Shown in pieces: positions 1 to 8,300 of a DNA stretch of 9,177 nt. The notes below the pieces were generated by a model. The model was not told the origin of the DNA and did not search any database. It saw only the letters and a program-made list of their open reading frames with translations. The translations under genes were made by a program, and so were the position numbers. The stretch is from an uncultured Oscillospiraceae bacterium. Its GTDB lineage: Bacteria > Bacillota_A > Clostridia > Oscillospirales > Acutalibacteraceae. The DNA lies in contig USGR01000027.1 of assembly GCA_900554165.1 (NCBI GenBank), forward strand, positions 1-9,177, read 5' to 3'. Position 1 is the stretch's first letter. Every line of letters starts with the position of its first letter.

Positions 1-215
1 GTCAGCGGGAGTTCAATGACTAAATCTACGCCGCTTTTAAGAGCACATTCGGTGCGCGGCCATTTAGACATAATCGCCGTTTCTCCGCGCTGAACGAAAT
101 TGCCGCTCATGACGGCGACTATATGCGAGTATCCCATGTCTCTCAGCCTGTGTATGAGATATAGATGTCCGTTATGAAATGGATTATACTCGGCTATAAT
201 ACCGCAGATTTTCAA
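1..215 (-). CDS. tmcAL: tRNA(Met) cytidine acetate ligase TmcAL (YlbM), N-terminal part, cut by window edge
   Basis: The minus strand reads about 71 codons beginning [17 protein letters not shown], the characteristic N-terminus of the TmcAL/YlbM family (formerly DUF795). The HNGH at residues 14-17 is the HxGH nucleotide-binding signature of nucleotidyltransferase-like folds. [10 protein letters not shown] (36-45) and a GVDLVIELP block near the edge are also family hallmarks. Family members activate acetate with ATP to acetyl-adenylate and transfer the acetyl group to C34 of elongator tRNA-Met, giving N4-acetylcytidine. I chose the TTG at 215-213 because it gives the standard family N-terminus and lies 6 nt after a GAGGTG ribosome binding site. 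An in-frame GTG at 224-222 lies inside that site and would add three residues. The gene is divergent from ackA. Roughly 300 further residues would lie outside the window. Confidence 0.93.
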   Translation of the reverse strand, partial: MKICGIIAEYNPFHNGHLYLIHRLRDMGYSHIVAVMSGNFVQRGETAIMSKWPRTECALKSGVDLVIELPL

Positions 216-221
216 AAATAA

Positions 222-227
222 CACCTC
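222..227 (-). promoter_or_regulatory. ribosome binding site of tmcAL
   Basis: GAGGTG on the minus strand lies 6 nt before the TTG at 215. It supports TTG rather than the overlapping in-frame GTG as the start. Confidence 0.75.
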
Positions 228-250
228 AAAACCGTTAAAAATGGTTGAAA

Positions 251-278
251 TTGAAGTTTTTGTATTATATTATATAAT
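251..278 (+). promoter_or_regulatory. probable sigma-A promoter of ackA
   Basis: TTGAAG (251-256), a 16-bp spacer and a perfect TATAAT (273-278) lie about 85 bp before ackA. A start near 285 would leave an untranslated leader of about 79 nt. The -10 box sits in a 14-bp perfect palindrome (267-280), so the same DNA also shows TATAAT on the minus strand. The promoter is inferred from sequence only. Confidence 0.6.
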
Positions 279-297
279 ATGTGACGTTATAAATAAA
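269..297 (-). promoter_or_regulatory. possible overlapping promoter of tmcAL
   Basis: On the minus strand a perfect TATAAT (274-269) is preceded at 17 bp by TTTATT (297-292), a poor -35 with 3 of 6 consensus bases. It shares bases with the ackA -10 box, so polymerase probably could not occupy both at once. The weak -35 keeps confidence low, and other start sites between 216 and 363 are possible. Confidence 0.3.
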
Positions 298-347
298 TTC
301 TAACACAAAGGACAAATTATAACAACAGCACAAAAAGAAATGATAGT

Positions 348-351
348 GGAG
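348..351 (+). promoter_or_regulatory. ribosome binding site of ackA
   Basis: GGAG at 348-351 is the only Shine-Dalgarno-like match before the ATG at 364. Its 12-nt spacing is longer than usual. The start is nevertheless secure, because the N-terminus matches the family exactly. Confidence 0.55.
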
Positions 352-363
352 TGAAAAGAATAT

Positions 364-1566
364 ATGAAAATCCTTGTTATCAACGCTGGCAGCTCTTCGC
401 TTAAATATCAGCTAATAAACATCGACGACGAGTCGGTAATTGCCAAGGGTATGTGCGAGCGCATAGGTATCGACGGCAAGATAAAGCACACGGCTTTTGA
501 CGGAAGAGAGTATGTTGAAGAAGCAGAGATGAAAAATCATACTGAAGCGTTTAAGTATGTTGAGTATGCTTTGGTAAAGAGTGAAGCGGCCGTTTTAAAA
601 TCGATGTCAGAGATAGGCGCAGTCGGGCATAGAATAGTACAGGGTGGCGCGATATTTAACAAGCCTGAGCTTGTAAATGAGGATGTAATAGAGAAAATAC
701 TCGAACTGAGCGAGCTCGCACCGCTTCACAATATAGGCAGCGTACAGGGCATACGTGCATGTATAGAGTGTCTGGGCAAAGATTTGCCGCAGGTAGTGGT
801 GTTTGACAACGCCTTCCACAGCACTATGCCGCAGCACGCATATATGTATGCTATACCGTATGAATATTATGAAAAGTACGCCATACGCCGTTACGGCTTT
901 CACGGCACATCGCATAAATATGTCAGCGCCAAATGCGCTGAGGTAATGGGCAGGGATATATCCGAGCTCAAGCTCATCACCTGCCACTTGGGAAACGGCT
1001 CGTCAATCTCTGCGGTTGAGGGCGGTAAGTGTATAGACACATCTATGGGCTTTACTCCGCTCGACGGACTTATAATGGGCACGAGAAGCGGCTCGCTTGA
1101 CCCGTCGGTTGTAACATTCCTCGGCGAAAAAGAGGGCATAAGCTATAAGGAAATGTCTGAGCTGCTTAATAAAAAGTCTGGCTATCTCGGCATATCCGGT
1201 ATATCTAACGACGACAGGGATTTGCAGCAGAAAGCGGCTGAGGGCAACGAGCGCGCCAAGCTCGCTATAAAAATGCTCGATTATCAGATAATTAAGCTGA
1301 TAGGCTCATACGCCGCGGCAATGAACGGCGTTGACGCGATAGTGTTTACCGGCGGCATAGGCGAGAACGTCGACGTCCACAGGGCGGCGGTATGCAAGGG
1401 ACTGACTTATCTCGGCGTTGACTTTGACTTTGAGAAAAACGCTGGCCTGCGCGGCAAGGTTGCAGAGCTCAGCAAGCCAGGCTCAAAGGTTAAGGTCTAT
1501 GTAATACCGACCAATGAGGAGCTTAGCATAGCGAGAGACACATATGCATTGGTTTCGGGCAAATAA
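364..1566 (+). CDS. ackA: acetate kinase
   Basis: This is a 400-residue protein, the normal length for acetate kinase, which catalyses acetyl phosphate + ADP to acetate + ATP in the cytosol. It belongs to the ASKHA fold. The first family signature is the N-terminal INAGSSSLKY, with N7, S10 and S12. By comparison with the Methanosarcina enzyme the active-site set is complete: R90 in GHRIVQGG, H122, D148 in VFDNAFHSTMP, H180 in RRYGFHGTSH, N211 in HLGNGSS, R241 in MGTRSGSLDPS, the GGIGEN loop at 330-335, and E385 in the C-terminal TNEE. In the first signature the usual HGG reads QGG (Q93), a conservative variant away from the catalytic residues. The gene is monocistronic here. It has its own promoter and a terminator-like structure directly after it, and no phosphotransacetylase gene lies beside it in this window. 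Propionate or butyrate kinase activity is the main alternative, but sequence and length favour acetate kinase. Confidence 0.96.
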   Translation: MKILVINAGSSSLKYQLINIDDESVIAKGMCERIGIDGKIKHTAFDGREYVEEAEMKNHTEAFKYVEYALVKSEAAVLKSMSEIGAVGHRIVQGGAIFNKPELVNEDVIEKILELSELAPLHNIGSVQGIRACIECLGKDLPQVVVFDNAFHSTMPQHAYMYAIPYEYYEKYAIRRYGFHGTSHKYVSAKCAEVMGRDISELKLITCHLGNGSSISAVEGGKCIDTSMGFTPLDGLIMGTRSGSLDPSVVTFLGEKEGISYKEMSELLNKKSGYLGISGISNDDRDLQQKAAEGNERAKLAIKMLDYQIIKLIGSYAAAMNGVDAIVFTGGIGENVDVHRAAVCKGLTYLGVDFDFEKNAGLRGKVAELSKPGSKVKVYVIPTNEELSIARDTYALVSGK

Positions 1567-1594
1567 TAGATAGAAAGTCATAATATAAAATATA

Positions 1595-1702
1595 CCCGCG
1601 GCGTAAATGCTTAATTACACTGGATTTATCGCAGCGCTGGCTGAACTTAATGGCTTAGAGCGCGGTTTGTGGTGGTTAAGCAAGTATGCTGCGGGATTTT
1701 TT
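1595..1702 (+). terminator. large branched stem-loop with T-tract, probable ackA terminator
   Basis: The arms 1595-1614 and 1676-1695 pair over 20 positions with two G-T wobbles and two adjacent mismatches, and end in CCCGC/GCGGG. ATTTTTT (1696-1702) follows immediately, which is the layout of an intrinsic terminator reading rightward. The 61-nt apical region is unusually long for a terminator. It carries its own small stem, GCGCT (1634-1638) with AGCGC (1659-1663), extendable by CTGA/TTAG after a 2-nt bulge. There is no comparable T-tract on the opposite strand. Termination is inferred. The size leaves room for a structured 3' RNA or a mobile hairpin element. Confidence 0.65.
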
Positions 1703-1730
1703 CTAAATTTTTACTGGCAGCAGTGTTTAG
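1703..1730 (+). other. small hairpin after the ackA terminator
   Basis: CTAAA (1703-1707) can pair with TTTAG (1726-1730) and ACTG (1713-1716) with CAGT (1721-1724), across an asymmetric T-rich internal loop. It directly abuts the T-tract of the preceding terminator. It is thermodynamically modest and its role is unknown. Confidence 0.3.
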
Positions 1731-1747
1731 AAAACTATTATTTATGC

Positions 1748-1776
1748 TTGTTAAAAGGGATGTCAGAGTATATTAT
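1748..1776 (+). promoter_or_regulatory. probable sigma-A promoter of the addBA operon
   Basis: TTGTTA (1748-1753), a 17-bp spacer and TATTAT (1771-1776) lie about 70 bp before addB. Two perfect TATAAT boxes follow at 1776-1781 and 1786-1791 but lack good -35 partners. The region contains a 10-bp palindrome (1772-1781). The choice among the overlapping -10 candidates is uncertain, but an initiation region here fits the position after the ackA terminator. Confidence 0.6.
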
Positions 1777-1834
1777 ATAATTATATATAATGTGTAATTT
1801 ATTGTCGGATAAAATTAAATTTGTAAGAAAACGG

Positions 1835-1838
1835 CAGG
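1835..1838 (+). promoter_or_regulatory. weak ribosome binding site of addB
   Basis: CAGG at 1835-1838 lies 6 nt before the ATG at 1845. The match is short, which suggests modest translation of addB compared with addA, whose site is near-perfect. Confidence 0.45.
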
Positions 1839-1844
1839 TATAAA

Positions 1845-4800
1845 ATGCTTAAATTTATAATTGGACGTGCGGGCAGCAGCAAGACATATACCGCCCGCCG
1901 CATAGCCGTAGAAAGAGCGGTATCTGGTAAAAATAGGGTGATGCTAATAGTGCCGGAGCAGTATTCGTTTGAGAGCGAGCGGGCGCTTATCGAGCAGATG
2001 GACGTCGCCTCTTCCGAGCGTGTAGAGGTGCTGAGCTTTACGCGCCTTGTGAATATTGTGCATCGAAACTGCGGCGGAATAAGCGGCAGGCTTTTGGACG
2101 ACAGCGGCCGTGCGGCACTGATGGGTCTTGCTCTGGAAGATGTAAAAGACAGCTTGAGCCTTTTTAAAAAGCAGGCGGATTTACCTGAGTTTATACCTGA
2201 ACTGCTTCATCTCTTATCCGAGTTTAAACAGGCATCGATATCTGAGTCAAATTTACATAATGCATATAATAATATTCAAAATAATATGCTGAAAAACAAG
2301 CTTAACGAGCTTAATATAATTTTTGACACATATAATGCCTATCTCTCACGCTCATATCTTGACAGTGAGGACTGTCTTGATAAGCTCTATAATAGAGTAA
2401 TCGACACGCAATATTTTAAAGACTATGACATTATTATAGATTCCTTTCAGCACTTTACCGGCCAGCAGTATAAAATAGTGGAGGAAATGATAAAGCAGGC
2501 CAATGATGTTTACATAACATTTTGTACTGACTCGATTAATCCAAGCGAGGACAGCATTTTTCACTGCATTGGCAAGCCTATCAGCCGGCTTATGCGCTGC
2601 GCAAAAGAGAACGGTGTGGCAGTGGCGACTCCAGTCAAGCTGACGGATGTACACCGCTTTACATCGAAAGATATGGCGGTGCTTGAAAGAAATCTGTTCG
2701 CGATGAATGTAGACTTAAGTTTGGATGAAGAGAAAAAGAGTGGGGCAAAATCGGGTTTAGGCGGCTTGCATTTTGACAATACGCAGAGTGCACAGCTGAA
2801 TTTGTTTTCGCATATCGGCGAAAACGGCGCATATGTGATAGATGAAGTGAGCGGCAGTGAAAATGAATGTAAAGATTTTGCATCTTGCGGCGAAGACACA
2901 GCGTCCGAAAATAAATATAACGGCGATGTCAAAATAAGGGCGGCGGAAAACATTTATCGTGAGACGGATTATATAGCGCAGGAAATACGGCGCCTTGTCA
3001 GGGAAGAGGACTATAAATACGGTGAGATAGCGGTAATTATCCGCGGCCTTGACGATTATTTAAATATATTGTCCTCTGCCATGAAGCGCTGTAAAATACC
3101 TTATTTCTGCGACAAAAACATTAAGGCGTCGTCGCTGCCGCTTTTTATGGCGGTGAAATCTCTTTTAAGGGTGGCTGTGCATAAATATAACAGCGACGAC
3201 ATATTCGCATATTTGAAATCCGGCCTTACAGAGTACAGCATAAGCGACATAAGCACGCTTGAGCAGTATACTCTGATTTGGGGCATATCAGGCTCTAAAT
3301 GGCTTGAGGAGTGGACAGGCAGTCCACGCGGGTTTGACAATGACGGCAGTGACTTTAGCAGCGAGCTTGAGCATCTGAACGGGCTGCGAAAAGGAATTGT
3401 TGATGCTTTAAACAAATTTATATTATCTTACAGCAGCGGGAGCGCAGAAGACATTTGTACGGCCCTTTATAAGTTTTTGATAAATACTGGTGCGGACAAA
3501 CGGCTGGGCGAGCTGTGCGACGATGATACGGCAGAGATTTATTCAAGGAGCTGGGACGCTCTTATGGATATTTTAAGCCGAATAGCCGAGCTGTTTTGCG
3601 ATAAAAGCTTTACTCCGGCGCTTATGCTGAAAATATTTGAGGTTATGGCGGACAATACAGAGCTGGGCGAAATTCCGCAGCATATAGACGAAGTAACGGT
3701 GTCGGAGGCGGAACGCGTCAGGATAGACAACGCCAAAGTTGTTTTCATAGCCGGCGCCAACGACGGGGTATATCCGAAAATTTCCGCCGGCGGCATACTT
3801 ACCGACGACGACAGGATAAATATGTCGGCGCTGGGGCTTGATATATCTGCACCGGAGGATGACTTTGAAGAAAAGCTGCTGTTTTACAGCATTATATGTC
3901 AGGCGAGCGAGAAGGTATATATCACATACCGCCTGAGCGATTTGTCGTCGGAGGCGGTCAAGGGCTCGGAGTATTTGGAGTATGTGAAAGATATTTTTGA
4001 AAGCTGCTTGGGCAGGGCGGAAAATGAATTTCCGCAGTCTGAAGATGACGCTTTGCGCATGGCGGCGGAAAAATACAACGAGCATACATGTTTATCCCAG
4101 TCGCTTAAGGAGTATCTGCGCCAATTTGATGCTGAAAGGTATTTAAAGCTTGAGGCGGCGGTGTCGCGCCAGTCGGATAAAATAAGCAGTGAGGCGGCGC
4201 AGAAGCTTTTTGGCAGGCATATGTCGCTTTCTTCATCAAAGGTGGAGACATATAATAAATGCAGATTTTCATACTTCTGCAAATACGGCTTAAACGCAAA
4301 GCCGCTTCGAAAGGCCAAAATAGACGCTATGCATAGGGGTACAATAATACACTTTGCGCTGGAGAAAATGATAGAAGAGTACGGCGCATCCCTTGCGGAT
4401 ATGGAGCTGTCGGAAATAAAGTCAAAGTCGCGGCAGATTATAGACGAATATATAAAAACGGCGGTCGGCGCCGAAAATCTGCCGGCGTCGCTTAGTTATA
4501 TGCTCGATAATATAAGTACGCTGCTTTCGCATGTACTGCTGCGCATAGGGAAAGAATTAAGCCAGAGTAAGTTCAGCCCACTTGCCTGCGAGCTTAAAAT
4601 AGGCTACGACGCCGGCGATATTCCGCCGCTAGAGATAGCGCTTGACGAGGGCAGGCAGATATCGGTAACGGGGATAGTCGACCGCGCCGATATTTTTAAA
4701 GCCGACGGGCGAACATATATAAGAATTGTTGATTATAAAACCGGGAAGAAAAGCTTTAAGCTGAGCGACGTTTTGTATGGACTTAATATGCAGATGCTTG

Positions 4801-5336
4801 TATATCTGTTTACGCTGTGCAAAAACGGCGGGGAGGTTTTAGGCGAAAATGCATCTCCGGCGGGCATACTCTATATGCCAGTAAAGCGGACGGTTCTGAG
4901 TGGCGGAAGAAACGACAGCAGCGAGGAAATAGAAAGAGAATATGAAAAGCAGCTTAAAATGAACGGCCTGCTTTCTGACGATTTAGACGTTTTAAAAGCC
5001 ATGGAGAGCGATATGTCCGGCCGGTTTATTCCGGCGCAGGCTAAAAAGGGCGGCGGCCTTTCAAAGCGCTCGTCGGTAGCAAATACAGAGGAGCTCAAGC
5101 TTTTAGAGAGTTACGTATTCGGCCGGCTTAGAGATATGGGCGAGCACATTTATAACGGAGATGTAGAGATATCTCCCAGAGACGGCAGTGACTCACCCGC
5201 CTGTGCTTACTGCGATTACAGGAGCGTATGCCGCATAGGAGCGGAAACAGAAATAAAAGAAGCCGGCAATATGTCTGATGACGACGCTAAAAAGGCAATG
5301 GAGGAGGTGCTAAACAGTGGCGATTACCCTTACTGA
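1845..5336 (+). CDS. addB: ATP-dependent helicase/deoxyribonuclease subunit B (AddB)
   Basis: This 1163-residue protein is the AddB subunit of the AddAB complex, which processes double-strand DNA ends and responds to Chi for RecA loading. Its length is normal for the family. An N-terminal SF1-like region begins MLKFIIGRAGSSKT; the Walker A at 7-14 has Ser12 where glycine is usual and keeps K13-T14. AddB is known not to be the motor; its nucleotide site acts in Chi-stabilised states. The C-terminal nuclease is intact: H836 (HRGTIIH), D946 (GIVDRAD), D963-Y-K965 (VDYKTGKK) and Q983-x3-Y987. Four cysteines C806, C1120, C1123 and C1129 match the spacing of the Bacillus subtilis AddB iron-sulfur cluster (801/1121/1124/1130). 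An acidic, Ser- and Asn-rich stretch of about 75 residues (roughly 286-361) looks like a lineage-specific linker. Its 3' end overlaps addA by 20 bp. Confidence 0.96.
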   Translation: MLKFIIGRAGSSKTYTARRIAVERAVSGKNRVMLIVPEQYSFESERALIEQMDVASSERVEVLSFTRLVNIVHRNCGGISGRLLDDSGRAALMGLALEDVKDSLSLFKKQADLPEFIPELLHLLSEFKQASISESNLHNAYNNIQNNMLKNKLNELNIIFDTYNAYLSRSYLDSEDCLDKLYNRVIDTQYFKDYDIIIDSFQHFTGQQYKIVEEMIKQANDVYITFCTDSINPSEDSIFHCIGKPISRLMRCAKENGVAVATPVKLTDVHRFTSKDMAVLERNLFAMNVDLSLDEEKKSGAKSGLGGLHFDNTQSAQLNLFSHIGENGAYVIDEVSGSENECKDFASCGEDTASENKYNGDVKIRAAENIYRETDYIAQEIRRLVREEDYKYGEIAVIIRGLDDYLNILSSAMKRCKIPYFCDKNIKASSLPLFMAVKSLLRVAVHKYNSDDIFAYLKSGLTEYSISDISTLEQYTLIWGISGSKWLEEWTGSPRGFDNDGSDFSSELEHLNGLRKGIVDALNKFILSYSSGSAEDICTALYKFLINTGADKRLGELCDDDTAEIYSRSWDALMDILSRIAELFCDKSFTPALMLKIFEVMADNTELGEIPQHIDEVTVSEAERVRIDNAKVVFIAGANDGVYPKISAGGILTDDDRINMSALGLDISAPEDDFEEKLLFYSIICQASEKVYITYRLSDLSSEAVKGSEYLEYVKDIFESCLGRAENEFPQSEDDALRMAAEKYNEHTCLSQSLKEYLRQFDAERYLKLEAAVSRQSDKISSEAAQKLFGRHMSLSSSKVETYNKCRFSYFCKYGLNAKPLRKAKIDAMHRGTIIHFALEKMIEEYGASLADMELSEIKSKSRQIIDEYIKTAVGAENLPASLSYMLDNISTLLSHVLLRIGKELSQSKFSPLACELKIGYDAGDIPPLEIALDEGRQISVTGIVDRADIFKADGRTYIRIVDYKTGKKSFKLSDVLYGLNMQMLVYLFTLCKNGGEVLGENASPAGILYMPVKRTVLSGGRNDSSEEIEREYEKQLKMNGLLSDDLDVLKAMESDMSGRFIPAQAKKGGGLSKRSSVANTEELKLLESYVFGRLRDMGEHIYNGDVEISPRDGSDSPACAYCDYRSVCRIGAETEIKEAGNMSDDDAKKAMEEVLNSGDYPY
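5301..5309 (+). promoter_or_regulatory. strong ribosome binding site of addA inside addB
   Basis: GAGGAGGTG, near-complementary to the 16S 3' tail, lies 7 nt before a GTG at 5317 and inside the addB reading frame. It settles the GTG start and implies translational coupling of addA to addB. Confidence 0.85.
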
Positions 5337-8300
5337 CAATCAGCGCGACGCAGTGTATGCAGAAGCGCCGGTACTGGTGTCGGCGGCGGCCGGCAGCGGC
5401 AAAACGGCGGTGCTGACGCAGCGTGTGCTGCGCCTTTTGACAGATGATAAAAATCCTGTTCCGGCAGACAGGCTGCTTATAGTTACCTTTACAAAGGCAG
5501 CTGCTTCAGAGATGAAAGAGAGGATATCCTCCGCTCTCCGCAGCGCTTTGAAGAGTGAGCCGGACAACCGGCTGCTGCGCCGGCAGCGTACGCTGCTGCC
5601 AAAGGCGAAAATATGCACAATAGACTCATATTGTCAGGATTTTGTTAAAAGATATTTTCATATTCTCGGCATCTCACCGAACATGCGCATTATTGACGAC
5701 GACAGGCGTGAGGCGCTGCGCCGCCGCGCGGTAAACGACTGCATAGAGGAGTATTTTGCCGCCGGAGACAGTGATTTTATAAAGCTGCTGAGATTTTTGG
5801 CGGCGGATAATCCTGAGCAAATTTTTAAAATTATATTTTCTTTAAGCGACTTTTTATCATCGCTTGCCTTTGGCGATGAGTGGGTGGAAAAAGTAAAGGG
5901 CATGTACAGCGCCGCTGACTTAACAGATACGCCATGGGCGCACACCGTACTCAGCACGGCCGGCCAAAGACTGGCCGCAGCTCATGCCATGCTGCACCGC
6001 GCCATAGCTAAAATGGAAGGAGACGAAAAGCTGCAAAAGGCGTATTTGTCTGCTTTCACGTCTGCTATGCGGGAAATAGGCCGTATGGCGGATATGGCGC
6101 AGCAGGACGATTGGAACGGACTTTATGCCTCGCTTTCTGAGTTTAAATTTCCGCAGACAGGGCAGGTAAGAGGCCATGAGGACAAAGCATTTGCCGAGAG
6201 CATAAAATCTGCCAAAAATGACGCAGATGAGATAGTAAAAGAGGTAAAAGAGCTTATATCCTGCGATATTGAAACGACGGCAGAGGATGTGCGAAGGCTG
6301 GCTCCGGTAATAAATAAGCTGTTTGAGGTAACGAAAAGATATAATACAATATTAAGCGAATATAAGCGGGAGAGCGGCGGTTTAGACTTTTCAGATATAG
6401 AGCATTTGGCTCTTTCACTGCTTGTCAAAAGGGAAAACGGCGATATAATGCTTACGGACATTGCCAATGAGGAAGCTAAAAGATACGACGAGGTGCTCAT
6501 TGACGAATATCAGGATGTAAACGACCTGCAGGATACGCTTGTATATACACTGTCCGGCGGGGGCAAGCGGCTGTTCATGGTAGGCGACGTCAAGCAGAGT
6601 ATATACCGCTTCCGCCAGTCGGAGCCGGACATTTTTCTAAAAAAGCGCACTGATTATAAGGCCAATGACCAAGCGGGATGCAGATATATAGTGCTGGACG
6701 AAAACTTCCGCAGCCGCAGCGGCGTCTGCGAAGCGGTAAATTTCTTTTTCAGCCGGCTTATGACAAAAGAGTCCGGAGAAATGGATTACACCTCCGACGA
6801 CAGGCTTATACCGTCCGCAGCTTTTCCCGAAAACGGGCAAAGCGATGCGGAGATACATATAATAGAAAAATCCGGCGTAAAGGAGAAAAGCGAAGAGCTT
6901 GAAGCGCGATATATAGCAGGCTATATAAAGGAAAAAATGTCTGCCCCGCCTTTTTTAAAGGGCGCTGACGGCACGCTGCGGCGCGCCGAATACGGCGATT
7001 TTACAATACTGCTGCGCTCGCCATCTTCAAAAGCCGGTATATATTACAATGAGCTGAAAGCGGCGGGCATACCTGTGTGGTGCGACTTAAGCGGCGGATT
7101 TTTTGAGTCGGCGGAGATTATGACCATTATTTCTCTGCTCAAGGTTATAGACAATCCTCTGCGCGATATTCCGCTGCTGTCGGTGCTCATGTCGCCGATA
7201 TACGGATTTACGGCCGAACAGGCGGCGCTGATGCGCTCAGAAAGCCGCAGCGGCAGCCTTTACGATGCACTGTTTCGAGCAGCCGGCGGCAATGCGGCCG
7301 CGGCGGCGGTTATAAACGACATTGATGATTTGCGAAAGATGTCTATTTTAATGCCGGCAGATGAGTTTTTGGTGTATCTGTTCGACAGAACAAGCTATAT
7401 GTCACTTGTGAATGCAATGGAAAACGGCGCGCAGCGCGAGGCAAATCTCTTAAAGCTTATCGGCATGGCTAAGCAGTATGAAAAAAGCGGCGGCCAGGGC
7501 CTTGGCGGATTTGTCAGGTATATAACCAATATGGAAGAAGTAAGGCCGGACTTAAGCTGTGCGCAGCCGGCGGCAGAGGTTTCCGGCATGGTCAAGATTA
7601 TGAGCATACATAAGTCAAAGGGCCTGCAGTTCCCCGTCTGCATTATAGCCGGCTGTGCATCTAAATTTAATAAGCAGGACATAAACGCGGGGCTTATTAT
7701 GCACAGAAGCTCAGGTCTGGGACTTATGTGCAGGGATAACGGCAGAGACATACGCTATAATACTCTGCCGCGTCAGGCGATAGCTCTTGACTTGAGGCGC
7801 GAGCTTATTGCCGAAGAGATGCGGATATTATATGTCGCTATGACAAGGGCGGAGGAAAAGCTCGTTTTTGTCATGACAAAAGACAATGTAGAGTCGGCTA
7901 TATCTAAGCATGCAGCCGCTTTGGAGGCAGAGTGGTCGTCGCCAAACGACCCGATAGATGCACAGACGGTGCTGTCGGCGTCGGGCATGGGTGATTGGGT
8001 GCTTATGTGCGCTTTGCTGCATCCTTCGGGAGATATATTGCGGAAAATGTGCGGCAGTCATTTGAATGCGGCGGTCGCTGACAGCGGCATTGATGTAAAA
8101 CTAATCAATGCTGAGAATATAATTCTTCCGGAAAGCGATGAAGAAATTTTACCGTTAGAGGCGAGCAGTGAAATTATCGAAAAGATAAAAGAGAGTGCAG
8201 AATATATTTATACCGGCGCAGGAAGCAAAGGACTGCCAGTTAAGCTGACGGCGTCGGAAATAACGCATGGCGCTGATAAGAAAAATATGTTTAAATCGCG

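Noticed and set aside
222..224. The GTG at 224-222 as the tmcAL start.
   Set aside because: It is in frame but lies inside the ribosome binding site. The TTG at 215 gives the standard family N-terminus.
607..1139. Antisense open frames within ackA, and many similar ones within addB and addA.
   Set aside because: They lie opposite strongly conserved, motif-complete genes, lack ribosome binding sites and match no family. They are shadows of the real frames.
5317..5336. The 20-bp addB-addA overlap as a frameshift or fusion.
   Set aside because: Both frames have intact ends. The strong ribosome binding site and GTG give a standard AddA N-terminus, so it is ordinary operon overlap.
6678..6902. 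A 74-codon plus-strand open frame inside addA.
   Set aside because: It is out of frame within the motif IV region of addA, and is Arg-rich with no ribosome binding site, as expected from a frame-shifted reading.
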